A stretch of DNA of 64,000 nt from Caldisericales bacterium (GTDB taxonomy: Bacteria > Caldisericota > Caldisericia > JAAYUI01). The notes under the pieces were generated by a model. That model worked only from the letters and a program-made list of their open reading frames with translations. It made no database searches and was not told where the DNA came from. Made by a program: the position numbers and the translations under genes. Location: the NCBI GenBank assembly GCA_012517765.1, contig JAAYUI010000016.1, positions 62,001-126,000 of the forward strand, given 5' to 3'. Positions 19,417-29,861 of the stretch are shown one piece after another; the first letter of the stretch is position 1; every line of letters begins with the position of its first letter.

Positions 19417-22400
19417 TTACTTCTTGCATTTTGTTGAATCGGGTGGAACAATTACAGTTATCTGCTTGAGTGCACCATTCCATTCAACTTTCTGCCCAAG
19501 CCCGTCTTCAATGAACTTTCTCATTGGAAGGAAAAGCGAACCATTTTTGTTTTCTGATTTTATTGGCATCGTAACTACTACCGGTTTTTTCCCTTTTTCA
19601 GTTTTTGTGAAAGTGTCCTTGTAGGCAGTGTGTTTTATTACGGTACCATTTGGCAATGTGATTGTCACCAGCCCTGCTTTGTAATCTACAGTCCCGCCCA
19701 TCATCTTTTCTGCAAGATATCTCAATGGAACGAGTGTATTCCCTTTTGAAACATACGGGGTTGTGGGAAGTGGTGGATCTGGTTCTGCTCCGTTGATATT
19801 TGGCTGTTTGCCATCGCCAGTGACCCAGAGTCTGGCTTCAGTGCCCCACCAAATTGTGTGCTTGAGGGTTGTCTTGTTGCCAGCCTGGTCAACTATTTCA
19901 AATGAAACTTCGTTGGCCCCAAACTTCTTTGGCTGATAATCATAATAGAACATACCATCAGGCTCAACCTGGATTATCTGGGAACCAACAGAAACAAGCG
20001 CTTCTGGCTCTGTTTTGCCCTGAATCTCTACCGTGTTGCAGTGTGATGATTCTGCCGGGCCTGGCTTGATTATGCTAGCCTGTGGTGCAATTGTATCCTT
20101 AATGATGGTGACCTGCTTTGTCTGGCTGTTACCCGCGTCATCTTCCGCGACGACCATGAAGACATTCTTGCCCTCATTCAGTGTGACTATGCTTTCAAAA
20201 TAACCTGCATTTGGAACTTTTGTTGTGTCGCCTTTCGGGTCTGGCTGGACAATCGGAACCTGTTTGCCGTTGATGAGGATGTTCGGGACAACAAAGCGGA
20301 GCTTTTCAGTGTCCTCATACATTGCAAGTTCGGTTGCGTCGCCGATGCCTGCTATTTTGTAGGTGCTTTCCCTTGTAAGGACAGTGTCACCGACCGGGTA
20401 GGTTATACTGAAAGTCGGGGCAATTGTGTCGACCTTGAAATCATAAGATTTGAGCTCTTCTGTCCCGTAGGTGTCCTCGGCATACCAGTAAAGGGTGTCA
20501 ATACGCTGTGCATCGGCAAGTGGCGACCACTTCCCTGGTTCCCACTTGATGTACTGGTCTTTTTTCCAGTTCCACCAGACCTTTATCGTTGCAGTTTTGG
20601 AGGTGCAGACAAAATCGATTGATGGTGGATGTACAAACCAGCCATTTTTGCCATCTGGCTGTGGTGGTTTTATTAAAAGTGTAGTTTCCGGGATCGCAGG
20701 GGCGATAAAGAAAGCCACTGATTCTCCACCCTGCTGGTCCTTGCTTGTTATCATGATGATCTTGTGATCTGTCGAGCTGACCTCTGGGGATACAATGCCT
20801 GAAGATGGATTGACAACAATCTTGAATGCCCCGCCACTCTGGATCTTTGAAGGTATCTGGATTGTAAGCACATTCCCAGAGCCAGTCGCAGACTGCACCT
20901 GGACACCATTAATGGTTATGCTTTCAGAAGGGATGTTTTCTGGTATGACGGTTGTGTTAGGGAAGGTAAGGGTAAATGACGATCCGGCATCAAGGTCTCC
21001 CGTGAAAGCGAGGCTTCCCTCAATTACCCAGGTTGCGATGGCCTTGGCATTAATTGGCTTCACCGAGACATTGTCGATGGTGATGCGCTTGATGATGATC
21101 GAATATTCGTCTGTTGTCAGAACACCGTCAGAACCCTGGGACGTAAATTTGATCGCATAGGAGCCTGGTTGCTCAGGATTCCTTATCTTTGAACCTTTTG
21201 TAAATTCTATCATTACTCCGCCAGGCTGTATGATTTTTGGCGCATAAAGCTGGACTTTGATCTCATCAAGTACCACTCTTGGTTTGAGTTTGCACGGAGT
21301 TCCATCAATCAATACCGAATCAGCCTGGATGAACTGGTTGACTGTTGTCCCCTTTGGGAAAGAAACCTCTATGATATCATTCTCCTGCAACTTGTTTCCA
21401 ATCTCCACGGAGAACTTGTAATTTGCAATCTGGGAAGCATATGGAGGATCCACAACCGGTCTCTGACCCGCTCTTTTTATTTCATAAGGATTTGAGTCAA
21501 CAATGGTCGGCTCGAAATTTGTATAAATTTTGGCCTGGTAGCTGCCCCTTGTTGGGGGATTGGTTATTCCGGCCTTTTCAGATATCTGGACATCAACCTT
21601 GCCGCTATTTTCTATCGAGACAGGGGTAATGAAAGACATGGTGCTTGATAGCTGGTGAATGTTTACATCAACACTCAGGGGCATTCCGTTTACTTTCACA
21701 AAAGATGGGTCTATTGTGGCAGGGAGCTTTGTTGTCTTCGGGAAAACAATTGTAATTCGGGATTCCCTGGCATCGATGGAACCACCTTCACCAACATTGA
21801 ATGAAACGTTATATCCAGAAACTTCACCAATCGCCGGATTTGTAAGTGTAATGTTGGCAGGTGAAACCTGGGAACGCACAACTTTTAGGGCATTTGAGAA
21901 AATAACATCAGGTTCGGCCTCTGTTGATATGCCAACCTTATAGAAGCCCGGCTCAGGGGCATTTGTAAAACCAGCCCTGTCAGCGATCGTTATCGGAACT
22001 GGATCATAGGGGCCATTTGGATCAAGCTGGATGTGGGTTCTGAAGAGAATCGAATTTTCGTTGTCAAGCCCGAACTTTTCAATAAACTCCGGATTTTTAC
22101 GCTTGTTTGTCTTTATTTCCGGAAGACCCTGGCATTTCGTGCAAGGAGAAGTTCCGATGTAAATTGAGGTGAGTATTCTCTCAAGCTCATGGTCCCAATA
22201 TTCGGAATATCCGCCCTTTGGCGGAACATCCGGCATGGTCCATTCTGGAGGGAAAGTAACTTTGAGCCAGCCATGAATTCCGACTGTTTCATTGATATCG
22301 ATGAGAACCTTATATGTTGCCGATGTTGATACCTGTGACGGCTTGAAGTACCAGATGTTGAAATTCGATATTTTTTCAGTCCTTGCATAGGATGGTGACA

Positions 22401-22467
22401 GGACATTGGCAAACAATGAGAGGATTATTGCCAGGACTGCCAGGAACGTAGAAGTTCTCTTTATCAT
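19417..22467 (-). CDS. Giant secreted protein with Ig-like repeats and C-terminal stalk (copper amine oxidase N-like) domains
   Basis: Signal peptide; repeated FPxGTTVNxxI..VxINGxP units; C-terminal YVSKGNTLVPLRYLAEKMMGGTVDYKAGLVTITLPNGTVIKH and SLFLPMRKFIEDGLGQKVEWNGALKQITVIV. Confidence 0.85.
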   Translation of the reverse strand: MIKRTSTFLAVLAIILSLFANVLSPSYARTEKISNFNIWYFKPSQVSTSATYKVLIDINETVGIHGWLKVTFPPEWTMPDVPPKGGYSEYWDHELERILTSIYIGTSPCTKCQGLPEIKTNKRKNPEFIEKFGLDNENSILFRTHIQLDPNGPYDPVPITIADRAGFTNAPEPGFYKVGISTEAEPDVIFSNALKVVRSQVSPANITLTNPAIGEVSGYNVSFNVGEGGSIDARESRITIVFPKTTKLPATIDPSFVKVNGMPLSVDVNIHQLSSTMSFITPVSIENSGKVDVQISEKAGITNPPTRGSYQAKIYTNFEPTIVDSNPYEIKRAGQRPVVDPPYASQIANYKFSVEIGNKLQENDIIEVSFPKGTTVNQFIQADSVLIDGTPCKLKPRVVLDEIKVQLYAPKIIQPGGVMIEFTKGSKIRNPEQPGSYAIKFTSQGSDGVLTTDEYSIIIKRITIDNVSVKPINAKAIATWVIEGSLAFTGDLDAGSSFTLTFPNTTVIPENIPSESITINGVQVQSATGSGNVLTIQIPSKIQSGGAFKIVVNPSSGIVSPEVSSTDHKIIMITSKDQQGGESVAFFIAPAIPETTLLIKPPQPDGKNGWFVHPPSIDFVCTSKTATIKVWWNWKKDQYIKWEPGKWSPLADAQRIDTLYWYAEDTYGTEELKSYDFKVDTIAPTFSITYPVGDTVLTRESTYKIAGIGDATELAMYEDTEKLRFVVPNILINGKQVPIVQPDPKGDTTKVPNAGYFESIVTLNEGKNVFMVVAEDDAGNSQTKQVTIIKDTIAPQASIIKPGPAESSHCNTVEIQGKTEPEALVSVGSQIIQVEPDGMFYYDYQPKKFGANEVSFEIVDQAGNKTTLKHTIWWGTEARLWVTGDGKQPNINGAEPDPPLPTTPYVSKGNTLVPLRYLAEKMMGGTVDYKAGLVTITLPNGTVIKHTAYKDTFTKTEKGKKPVVVTMPIKSENKNGSLFLPMRKFIEDGLGQKVEWNGALKQITVIVPPDSTKCKK

Positions 22468-22561
22468 AAATGCCTCCTTGAAAAGCTTGATTACAGACTA
22501 TTTTAGCTTTTCACAAGTACAACCTTAAGCCTGTTAAGGTTTTCAAAACATAAACCCATTC

Positions 22562-22590
22562 TTGACTTTGTTTCTTTACTTTGTTAACAT
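22562..22590 (+). promoter_or_regulatory. Sigma70-type promoter upstream of MFS gene
   Basis: TTGACT - 17 bp - TAACAT; implies very short leader if ATG at 22606 is used. Confidence 0.5.
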
Positions 22591-22605
22591 TTGCCAGACC
22601 ACAAG

Positions 22606-23889
22606 ATGCAGATAAATCCAACACAATTCAAGTTCAATGGACAATATCGCCAAAACCAAATTTTTACTTTTTTTAAGACATACCCAACAAACACAAGGCT
22701 TATTTTAATGGCCACTTTCTTTGCCGGTCTTGGCGCCGGAATAAATGAAGTTAACTTCAACTATTACTTATTGTCTCTTGGGTACAATGAAATTTTTATT
22801 GCTACACTCACCTCCCTTGGAACATTAACGGCAGCAATCGCTTCCATACCAATGAGCTTTCTTGTCAACAAGATAGGCAGGAGAAACGCGATTGTCACAA
22901 ACCAGATGATTTCATGGCCATTGTTCCTTCTGCAGGTCCTGTTGCCAATTTCCCCAATAATCCTTGGTATATCGGTTGTAAGTTCACTGGTGTCAACAAT
23001 GCAGGGACTTTCAGAAAGACCGCTCCTCATTGAGTCAACAGAAGAGGACAAGAGAGTGAATGTTTTTTCTCTCGTGACCATGACATCTCTGGTTGCCGTA
23101 ATTTCCGGGAATTTCTTTGGTGGAAAATTAACCTATCTTGCAACACAAATGTTTTCCTTGCCAGCTGAGTCGCCATGGGCTTACAGGGCAGCACTTTTCT
23201 GCACATCGGTACTCTCCGGAGTGGCAATGAGTTGCTACCTGAGGCTAAAACATGTTCCAATAAATGCGGACCACGCAGATACAAGATCAAACAGCCATTT
23301 TTTCAAAAGGCTTTTTGGCAATCTCGAAAGTTTTGGTTTCATCTGGAAACTCCTCCTTGGGCAGATGCTCATTGGTTTTGGGGCGGGATTCACTGTTCCA
23401 CTCTTCTCCCTTTTCTTCAAAAAAGTTTATCATGCCACTGCAGATCAGTGGGGAACAATAAGTTCCATAGCCAAATTGCCAATGTTCCTTGGTGTACTGG
23501 TATCACCCAGGATAGCCAGAAGATTCGGCAAGCTGAGAACGGTTGTATTTTGCCAGTACCTTTCAATACCGTTCCTTTTACTGACGCTTTTTGCCCCAAA
23601 CATAGCTGTGGCCGGCTTCGGATTTGCCATCAGACACGCCCTAATGAACATGACAGAGCCGATCTGGGCAAGTTTCTACATGGGCATGCTCAAACCAAAG
23701 GAGCTTAGTACTGTTTCAAGCTTTATAACTGTTGGATGGAATACATTGAATGCCACAGGAACAAGAATTGGTGGAAGTTTCCTAGAAAGTGGCAAGCACC
23801 CGTGGAGTTTCTACATAACTGGCCTCGCCTATATCATTGCATCAAGTTTCTATTCGATTGTCTGGCGAAAGCACATGCGCAAGACTTAA
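22606..23889 (+). CDS. Major facilitator superfamily transporter
   Basis: About 12 TM; MFS loop FLVNKIGRRNAIV; ORF track starts at TTG 22591, ATG at 22606 is more plausible given the promoter. Confidence 0.8.
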   Translation: MQINPTQFKFNGQYRQNQIFTFFKTYPTNTRLILMATFFAGLGAGINEVNFNYYLLSLGYNEIFIATLTSLGTLTAAIASIPMSFLVNKIGRRNAIVTNQMISWPLFLLQVLLPISPIILGISVVSSLVSTMQGLSERPLLIESTEEDKRVNVFSLVTMTSLVAVISGNFFGGKLTYLATQMFSLPAESPWAYRAALFCTSVLSGVAMSCYLRLKHVPINADHADTRSNSHFFKRLFGNLESFGFIWKLLLGQMLIGFGAGFTVPLFSLFFKKVYHATADQWGTISSIAKLPMFLGVLVSPRIARRFGKLRTVVFCQYLSIPFLLLTLFAPNIAVAGFGFAIRHALMNMTEPIWASFYMGMLKPKELSTVSSFITVGWNTLNATGTRIGGSFLESGKHPWSFYITGLAYIIASSFYSIVWRKHMRKT

Positions 23890-23892
23890 AAT

Positions 23893-23922
23893 AAAAAAGG
23901 GCCACTTTTGTGGCCCTTTTTT
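23893..23922. terminator. Bidirectional intrinsic terminator between convergent genes
   Basis: AAAAAAGGGCCAC-TTTT-GTGGCCCTTTTTT. Confidence 0.9.
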
Positions 23923-23937
23923 ATTTTGTGTAGTCCA

Positions 23938-26394
23938 TCATCCAATCTTTGGGTTTGGCGGATAGTATATGTTGATCGTTTTTGACTGGGCTATCCATTC
24001 AACGGTTGCCCCAAGCGCCTCGCCAACTGCCCTCAGCGGAACCATAGTGCTTCCCTTGACAATCACTGGTGCCGCTGTGAATTCGACTTCCTTGTTATTG
24101 ACAAGTGCTGACTTGCGGCCGATCCAGAGAACAACTGTTCTGTCTGCAAGAATATATGTCACTTTTTTTTCATTGGCGTCCCAGTCAACCTTTGCACCAA
24201 GCGCCTCTCCAATAAAGCGAAGTGGAACAAATGTTGAACCACCAATAATTGATGGTGGGTTGGCCATTGAAACCTGTTTGTCATCAACAATGGCCGTTGG
24301 CGAGTTCACTTGCAAAGTTATGAGCTTTCCTTTTTTCGTACCCTTGCACTCGATTTCAATATTGCCACCGTTGCTCTTTATGATGATTTTGGCAGTTGAT
24401 CCCCAATACTCCATCTTCTCAGAAAGAACCCTTACCGTAAGTATGGTTTCGTTACCTGTCAGTTTGTTTCTGGAAATTTCAATCCAGTTACCCTGAATCT
24501 CAACCGTTCCATCGAGCACACCATTTCCAGAATTCTTTATGATTAACTGTTTTGAAGGATTCTCTCCCTGTTTGACCATTCCAAAATCAAAAGATTTCTG
24601 GTCCGAGGAAATTTTTGGTGCAATCTTTTCTTTTTGGAAAACCTGTATTCTGAGGTTCCCATGGTCGAGCACATACAACACACCATTTGCTGATCTTACT
24701 TTCGTGGGTTTTCTGAATGTACCGAGATCGGACCAGTAATCCTTGATGGTATCTCTGGATTTTGAGGGACTTGTCGAACCTATTGAATAAGCAAAAACTC
24801 CATCAAGGCCAAAAACAGCAAGCCTATCATTGCCAGTGTCTGCAACAACAATCTGATAATCACTCGTCAAGGTGAAGCTTTCTGGTTTTGAGAGCAACTT
24901 CTCGCCAAACATCCTGACAAACGTTCCATCCGGCTTGAAAACCTGTATTCTCGAATTGACTGCTTCAAGCACATACACATTGCCATCCGGACCAACAAAA
25001 ACATCGGACGGTTCGGCAAGCTGGCCTTCCCTTATGCCCTGTGATCCGAATTGGTGAACAAATTTTCCAATTTTGTTGAACCTTATTATTGTGGCTTTCT
25101 CCCTGTCAACAGCCAGGATGTCGCCGTCTTTTGATGGCGAGAAAGAAGCAATATTCTGGGAAACCTTGTCAACATTTATCGCATCGGAAGAAGGGTTCCC
25201 GGCGCAATCATAGATTTTTATGGTACTGTTTGAAGGATTGTATGCAAGCACATTCCCTTCCTGGGAAGTTGAAAGTGTCAGTTTGACAGTATTTTGCCCA
25301 TACTGTCTTGTTCCGGTAACACCATTCTGGCCAAAAAACTGCATGTCGTTCCTGTGGGAATCAAAAACCGCAAAACCATTTTGCCCACATACTGCAAGGT
25401 CAACAGGATTTCCAAACTGCATTGGTTTGCCACCAAACGCACCATATTCGCCAAGAGGCTTGCCCTGGGAGTTTGTTGCAAAAAATCTGGAGCCATCGAC
25501 ACCATAAATGTTCCCATTAAAGGCAACACAAAAAGCCAGCGGCATCGAGCCAAATTTTGCTATCGTAAATTCAGATATCTTGCTGCCTGTTTTGTCGTAG
25601 ACTTGCAACAGGGAAGAATTGTTGCCCATAAAACAGATATTGCCTTTGGGGTCAAATTTCACCTGTCCTGCAGATGGGTTGAAATTTTCATTTGTTTCTA
25701 TGGGAAACTCAAGCACTTTTTGCCCATTTTTGTCAAAGACAGTCATCTTTATCGAATTAAAAGGCATTTTTTCTACAGGTTCCTCGCCAATTGCTGGGGG
25801 GGTTATGGTCAATATCGCCACCGAACCATCATTGCCTATGTCGCCACCATCAATAGTCGGAACATCCTTGCCAAGATCAATAAATCTTGAAACAAGTTTT
25901 CCTTTATCAGAAATCTTCAGCAAGCCTGATATTGAATCTATGATCCATATCGACTGGTCAGGATTGAGCCTAGCCAAAACTGGATTGACAATACTTTCGC
26001 TGCCAATGGGTATCCTTGCAAGAACTTCTCCGGACCTGTCCGCCCTTACTATTTCATTTCCTGTTGTATAGCAAACAATGCCACCCGAGGCAGAAATGCT
26101 AGATCTTATTCTGTCTGTATTGATGGCTTCGGGAATCGCAAAGGATTTGCTTAGAATTCCATTGTGCATGTATATTGAGCAAGTTTTGCTGGTAGAATCG
26201 ACAACATATATCCATGAGCGAGACAATTCGTCTATGCCTATGGCGACCGGCCTGATCAGTTCGCCTGCAAGAGGCCCATAGCCAATTGCCTTTACTGGAG
26301 TATATCTTTCTTCGGCGGAGTAAGCGGCCCCGGACAAAGAAGCAAAACACAAGGGCAGAACAAGCAAGACAGCAATTTTTTTCCAAACAGCCAT
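23938..26394 (-). CDS. Secreted NHL-repeat beta-propeller protein with two C-terminal stalk domains
   Basis: From ATG 26394 with SD AGGAGGTAAC: MAVWKKIAVLLVLPLCFASLSGAAYSA; NHL repeats (LAEPSDVFVGPDGNVYVLEAVNSRIQVFKPDG); [30 protein letters not shown] and STMVPLRAVGEALGATVEWIAQSKTINIYYP. Confidence 0.88.
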   Translation of the reverse strand: MAVWKKIAVLLVLPLCFASLSGAAYSAEERYTPVKAIGYGPLAGELIRPVAIGIDELSRSWIYVVDSTSKTCSIYMHNGILSKSFAIPEAINTDRIRSSISASGGIVCYTTGNEIVRADRSGEVLARIPIGSESIVNPVLARLNPDQSIWIIDSISGLLKISDKGKLVSRFIDLGKDVPTIDGGDIGNDGSVAILTITPPAIGEEPVEKMPFNSIKMTVFDKNGQKVLEFPIETNENFNPSAGQVKFDPKGNICFMGNNSSLLQVYDKTGSKISEFTIAKFGSMPLAFCVAFNGNIYGVDGSRFFATNSQGKPLGEYGAFGGKPMQFGNPVDLAVCGQNGFAVFDSHRNDMQFFGQNGVTGTRQYGQNTVKLTLSTSQEGNVLAYNPSNSTIKIYDCAGNPSSDAINVDKVSQNIASFSPSKDGDILAVDREKATIIRFNKIGKFVHQFGSQGIREGQLAEPSDVFVGPDGNVYVLEAVNSRIQVFKPDGTFVRMFGEKLLSKPESFTLTSDYQIVVADTGNDRLAVFGLDGVFAYSIGSTSPSKSRDTIKDYWSDLGTFRKPTKVRSANGVLYVLDHGNLRIQVFQKEKIAPKISSDQKSFDFGMVKQGENPSKQLIIKNSGNGVLDGTVEIQGNWIEISRNKLTGNETILTVRVLSEKMEYWGSTAKIIIKSNGGNIEIECKGTKKGKLITLQVNSPTAIVDDKQVSMANPPSIIGGSTFVPLRFIGEALGAKVDWDANEKKVTYILADRTVVLWIGRKSALVNNKEVEFTAAPVIVKGSTMVPLRAVGEALGATVEWIAQSKTINIYYPPNPKIG

Positions 26395-26453
26395 GTTACC
26401 TCCTGTAACACTTACCATTTTATTATACACCAAGTTCAAACGGTAGTGTAAAG

Positions 26454-27095
26454 TCAAAACCTCCACGAATGCGTATCCAGAAAAGGACCACCCAGGTGCT
26501 GTGTCGAGTTAAGTGTTTGCAAAACCCAATTTTCATCATGTTTTGAGAAAACGCTTATCGAGCAATTGTCCATCCCAATCAAACCACCATAGGAAGCAAC
26601 AGGGACACCAAGAACATACGGTACCATTGTCCAGAGTGCACCTCCATGGGAGACCAGCAGGATATTTTCCCCCTCATACTCGTTCATAATCATCTCGCAG
26701 GATTCAGAAATCCTCTTTGAGAAATTGACGACACTTTCCCCACCCTCCAACGTGAAATTTGAATCATTCAAAAAACTTTCCCAGGATTCATGGTTTTTCA
26801 AGTCATCAATCTTCCTGCCATCAAATATGCCACAGGAGCGTTCCCTGAACCTAACATCAAAACAAACATCCAGTCCAAGCTGTTTTGAAATAATGAGGGC
26901 CGTTTGTTTCGCTCTCTGGAGGTCAGAGCTGATTATGACATTTATATCAACCTCTTTCAGGGCCAAAGCAACCCTATCTGCCTGGGCGATTCCCTTTTCC
27001 GTAAGGCTGGAATCATGCCAGCCACACAGAATTCCCTCGCTGTTTCCTGCGCTCTCACCATGCCTGACCAAAATCAGTCTTGTTATTTTCGACAT
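26454..27095 (-). CDS. Histidine phosphatase family protein (phosphoglycerate mutase-like)
   Basis: LILVRHGESAGNSEGILCGWHDSSLTEKG; LLVSHGGALWTMV. Confidence 0.92.
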   Translation of the reverse strand: MSKITRLILVRHGESAGNSEGILCGWHDSSLTEKGIAQADRVALALKEVDINVIISSDLQRAKQTALIISKQLGLDVCFDVRFRERSCGIFDGRKIDDLKNHESWESFLNDSNFTLEGGESVVNFSKRISESCEMIMNEYEGENILLVSHGGALWTMVPYVLGVPVASYGGLIGMDNCSISVFSKHDENWVLQTLNSTQHLGGPFLDTHSWRF

Positions 27096-27159
27096 TTTTG
27101 CTCCTGTGATTTTATGTTATAATACGAGCTACAAAACAAAAACGTCAAGGAGTCATGCA

Positions 27160-28107
27160 ATGAACAATGCCAACCTGTCGAAAGAATTTTTTGAGTCCGA
27201 GGGCAAGCAAATAATCGAGAAAATAGGCCCTGGCGTATTGCAAAGCATAAGCGTCGGATTGATAAATGGCGAGCACATCTTTGATGATCCCAGCCAAATT
27301 GCCAAATTCCAGGTTTTCATGTTTGAACAGGATGAGAATTTGCAAAACAAAATAAGCGAAGCCTTGCAAGCAAGGTTGCCAAGGACTTACAAGGGCAGGA
27401 ATGTTCCGTTTTCAGATGAAAATGGCGTATGGGTATGGTTCTGGCCTGATTTTACAGAATACATTCTGGGCCTCAGGAGAAGACCGATCGACCCAATCTC
27501 TTATGCCAAAGTTTCAGAGGCGCAGTTTTACGCCCTGCTTTCCGGAACAATTTTCTGGGACCCCAGCTACGAACTCCAGAGGGCACAGCTCCAGTGGGAC
27601 CACATGCCGCAAGAAGTCTGGTACTGGAGGCATCACTGGATGTTCAGGAACCTCGAAAACAGGAGGCTTGTGCAGCTCGCCATCGAAGATGGCGACAAAC
27701 TGACCGCAAAAATGATGGTCCCAAGGTATATCGAATGGACGATAAGACTGAGCTTTCTTGTTGCAAGGAAGTACTCTCCCAGAAGGTCCCTGCTGCTTGA
27801 AGTGCACAACCAGCTCCAAAAAGTGGAAGAGATACATCAACTGATAACATCGGCAATCGAAAGCCATTCTACTGAAGGGGCGCTTGAAAAAATAGAAAAG
27901 GCCATTCTGGCAATAAGACTGAGGATGGTCGAGAAGAAGTACTTACCAGAAAATATCGGGCTTGATGAGAATGGAAATACGGACTGCCTTGCCATATCCG
28001 AATACTTCCTGTCAGCAACACCAGGTGATTTCAGGAAACAGGCCTCAAGGGTCTGCCCGGTTGACCTTTTGGGGTCACTGGAACAAAGGGCGAAAAATAC
28101 GCCATAA
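27160..28107 (+). CDS. Cytoplasmic protein of unknown function (315 aa)
   Basis: MNNANLSKEFFESEGKQIIEKIGPGVLQSISVGLINGE...; the listed upstream extension from 26725 is antisense to the phosphatase gene. Confidence 0.75.
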   Translation: MNNANLSKEFFESEGKQIIEKIGPGVLQSISVGLINGEHIFDDPSQIAKFQVFMFEQDENLQNKISEALQARLPRTYKGRNVPFSDENGVWVWFWPDFTEYILGLRRRPIDPISYAKVSEAQFYALLSGTIFWDPSYELQRAQLQWDHMPQEVWYWRHHWMFRNLENRRLVQLAIEDGDKLTAKMMVPRYIEWTIRLSFLVARKYSPRRSLLLEVHNQLQKVEEIHQLITSAIESHSTEGALEKIEKAILAIRLRMVEKKYLPENIGLDENGNTDCLAISEYFLSATPGDFRKQASRVCPVDLLGSLEQRAKNTP

Positions 28108-28133
28108 TCATCATTAATCTATAAATTACAAAA

Positions 28134-28162
28134 AATCCCTCTTGAAAAATCAAGAGGGATTT
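28134..28162. terminator. Intrinsic terminator between convergent genes
   Basis: AAATCCCTCTTG-AAAAAT-CAAGAGGGATTT; T-run short on the + side. Confidence 0.75.
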
Positions 28163-28185
28163 GCCACTTTTCGCCACTTTATCGC

Positions 28186-29697
28186 TTATTTGCAGAAACT
28201 CCCCTTGCATGACAAGGCATACAGCAATCCATAATAGTCCCTTGTTTTACCTGGCCTCGGTTCAAAGTTATTTCTGTGAACAAAATAGATCGTATGTGTC
28301 CCAGGGGTCAAGACTATTTGCAAATTGACAATCATTCCCCTCCTCTGCTTGTCTGCCCTGCCAATATAGTAATATGATGTTTCTGGCTGGTTTGAATGAG
28401 GAGGATTACCCAAGCCAAAGGTTGGTGACTGAAGCACAAGCTTGGTTGATTGCCCCGGATTGGGAATGCTGATGAACGGGTCAATGTATATGTCCACATC
28501 GTCATTTGTGTAGACCGTAAGTTCAGCAGTGCAGTGTTTGTCAACAGTAAATGCCTGCCTGTAGATATTGGTTATACTATTCGGACAACTGTTCCAGCCT
28601 ATATTGCCCGGAGGGAACATCCCAGCTACACCACCGGAAGGAATATGGGTTATCCAGTTAGCGCCCATATCATAAAGTTTCCTCCATGGCGCCCCCTGAA
28701 CATCAACACCCCAGGCATCATTGTCTGCCCTCTCCCATGGGATAACAGTGACAGGCGCCCAGTTGCCGTTTACCCATTCGATTCCTTGTGGCAATCCAAA
28801 GACTTCCCAATTATTGTTTGCAGGATTGTTGCCAGAATCATTATGGACAAGATATTCTGCTGTCTCATTGCTAACAGTACAGGCGCAATCTCCATTTGTG
28901 ATGTCCCATCCACATGCAGATTTTTGGCCAGGCAGGGAGAATGTTTCAAACCCAAAGATCATCCCAAAGAAATTGGAATAAGGGTCTGACCTGTGGACAA
29001 AATAGACGCAATGGGCACCAGGATTTATAAGGGGCAAGTTTACTACATGCCCAGATTCCTTATCGATCCCGGAGTAGCTTCCAAGGTAGCTCTTGGAGGT
29101 TGAATTCTTAACAAGGCGAGTTCCCACTGGGGGGTCAAGGTAAACATCAACTTCCCCGGAGACCCAGATGGTTAAAAAACCGGAGGATTTACTGCTGACT
29201 TTAAAAAAGTGTCTATAATAGCTGGGTAAAGTTTGAATTGCGTTTTCTGGTGGAAGGGGTTTGCCAGGTTCTATTGTATCTGGTGCATTGAGTTTTGTTG
29301 GTGGAGGATTGTTCCAAGAATAATACGGATTGCACCCATAAATCCATTGAGCACCCCTTTCATAAAGCTTTAACCACGGCATTACAGTTTTATTGATGGC
29401 ATAGCTTGCTTCTTTTCCGTCGACAAGCTTTGCATTTTCCCACGAACCATACATCCACTGTTCGGCATCCCAGCTTTCATTGAGAAGCCACTTTGTCTGA
29501 GTCGAAAGATATTCAGTGTCACCACCAGAAACAGCGATCATCTGAGTTCCATCGCCCCATAATCCATCATTGCCTATTGGGGCAGGAAGAGAAGAAGATG
29601 GATTATCTTTTTTATCGATCAAGCCTGCCGTTTGTGCAGTTGAGCAGGAACATAAAGCCATGATGGCGATCAGAACAACAACTTTGACATGGTTCAT
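28186..29697 (-). CDS. Secreted protein or lipoprotein with two tandem copies of an unrecognised module
   Basis: MNHVKVVVLIAIMALCSCSTAQ; both halves contain WxKLYxxGAxWI, DVDxYxDP and PGxHxxYFVHR motifs. Confidence 0.75.
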   Translation of the reverse strand: MNHVKVVVLIAIMALCSCSTAQTAGLIDKKDNPSSSLPAPIGNDGLWGDGTQMIAVSGGDTEYLSTQTKWLLNESWDAEQWMYGSWENAKLVDGKEASYAINKTVMPWLKLYERGAQWIYGCNPYYSWNNPPPTKLNAPDTIEPGKPLPPENAIQTLPSYYRHFFKVSSKSSGFLTIWVSGEVDVYLDPPVGTRLVKNSTSKSYLGSYSGIDKESGHVVNLPLINPGAHCVYFVHRSDPYSNFFGMIFGFETFSLPGQKSACGWDITNGDCACTVSNETAEYLVHNDSGNNPANNNWEVFGLPQGIEWVNGNWAPVTVIPWERADNDAWGVDVQGAPWRKLYDMGANWITHIPSGGVAGMFPPGNIGWNSCPNSITNIYRQAFTVDKHCTAELTVYTNDDVDIYIDPFISIPNPGQSTKLVLQSPTFGLGNPPHSNQPETSYYYIGRADKQRRGMIVNLQIVLTPGTHTIYFVHRNNFEPRPGKTRDYYGLLYALSCKGSFCK

Positions 29698-29804
29698 ATA
29701 ACCACCTTCCCAATCTTTTATTATGTAAAAACTAATCTAAAATTTAATCATGTTAAATCAAGTTATTGAAAAGACGAAAGGAAAGAAAAATATTATCAAA
29801 ATAT

Positions 29805-29836
29805 AAAGCCCCTGCCAAAAGAAAAGCAGGGGCTTT
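29805..29836. terminator. Intrinsic terminator downstream of the P5C dehydrogenase gene
   Basis: AAAGCCCCTGC-CAAAAGAAAA-GCAGGGGCTTT. Confidence 0.8.
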
Positions 29837-29861
29837 GAAAATATGGCATTTTATATTTTAG

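Noticed and set aside
26725-27159. N-terminal 145-aa extension of ORF 26725..28107
   Set aside because: Antisense to the histidine phosphatase gene; ATG 27160 is the sensible start.
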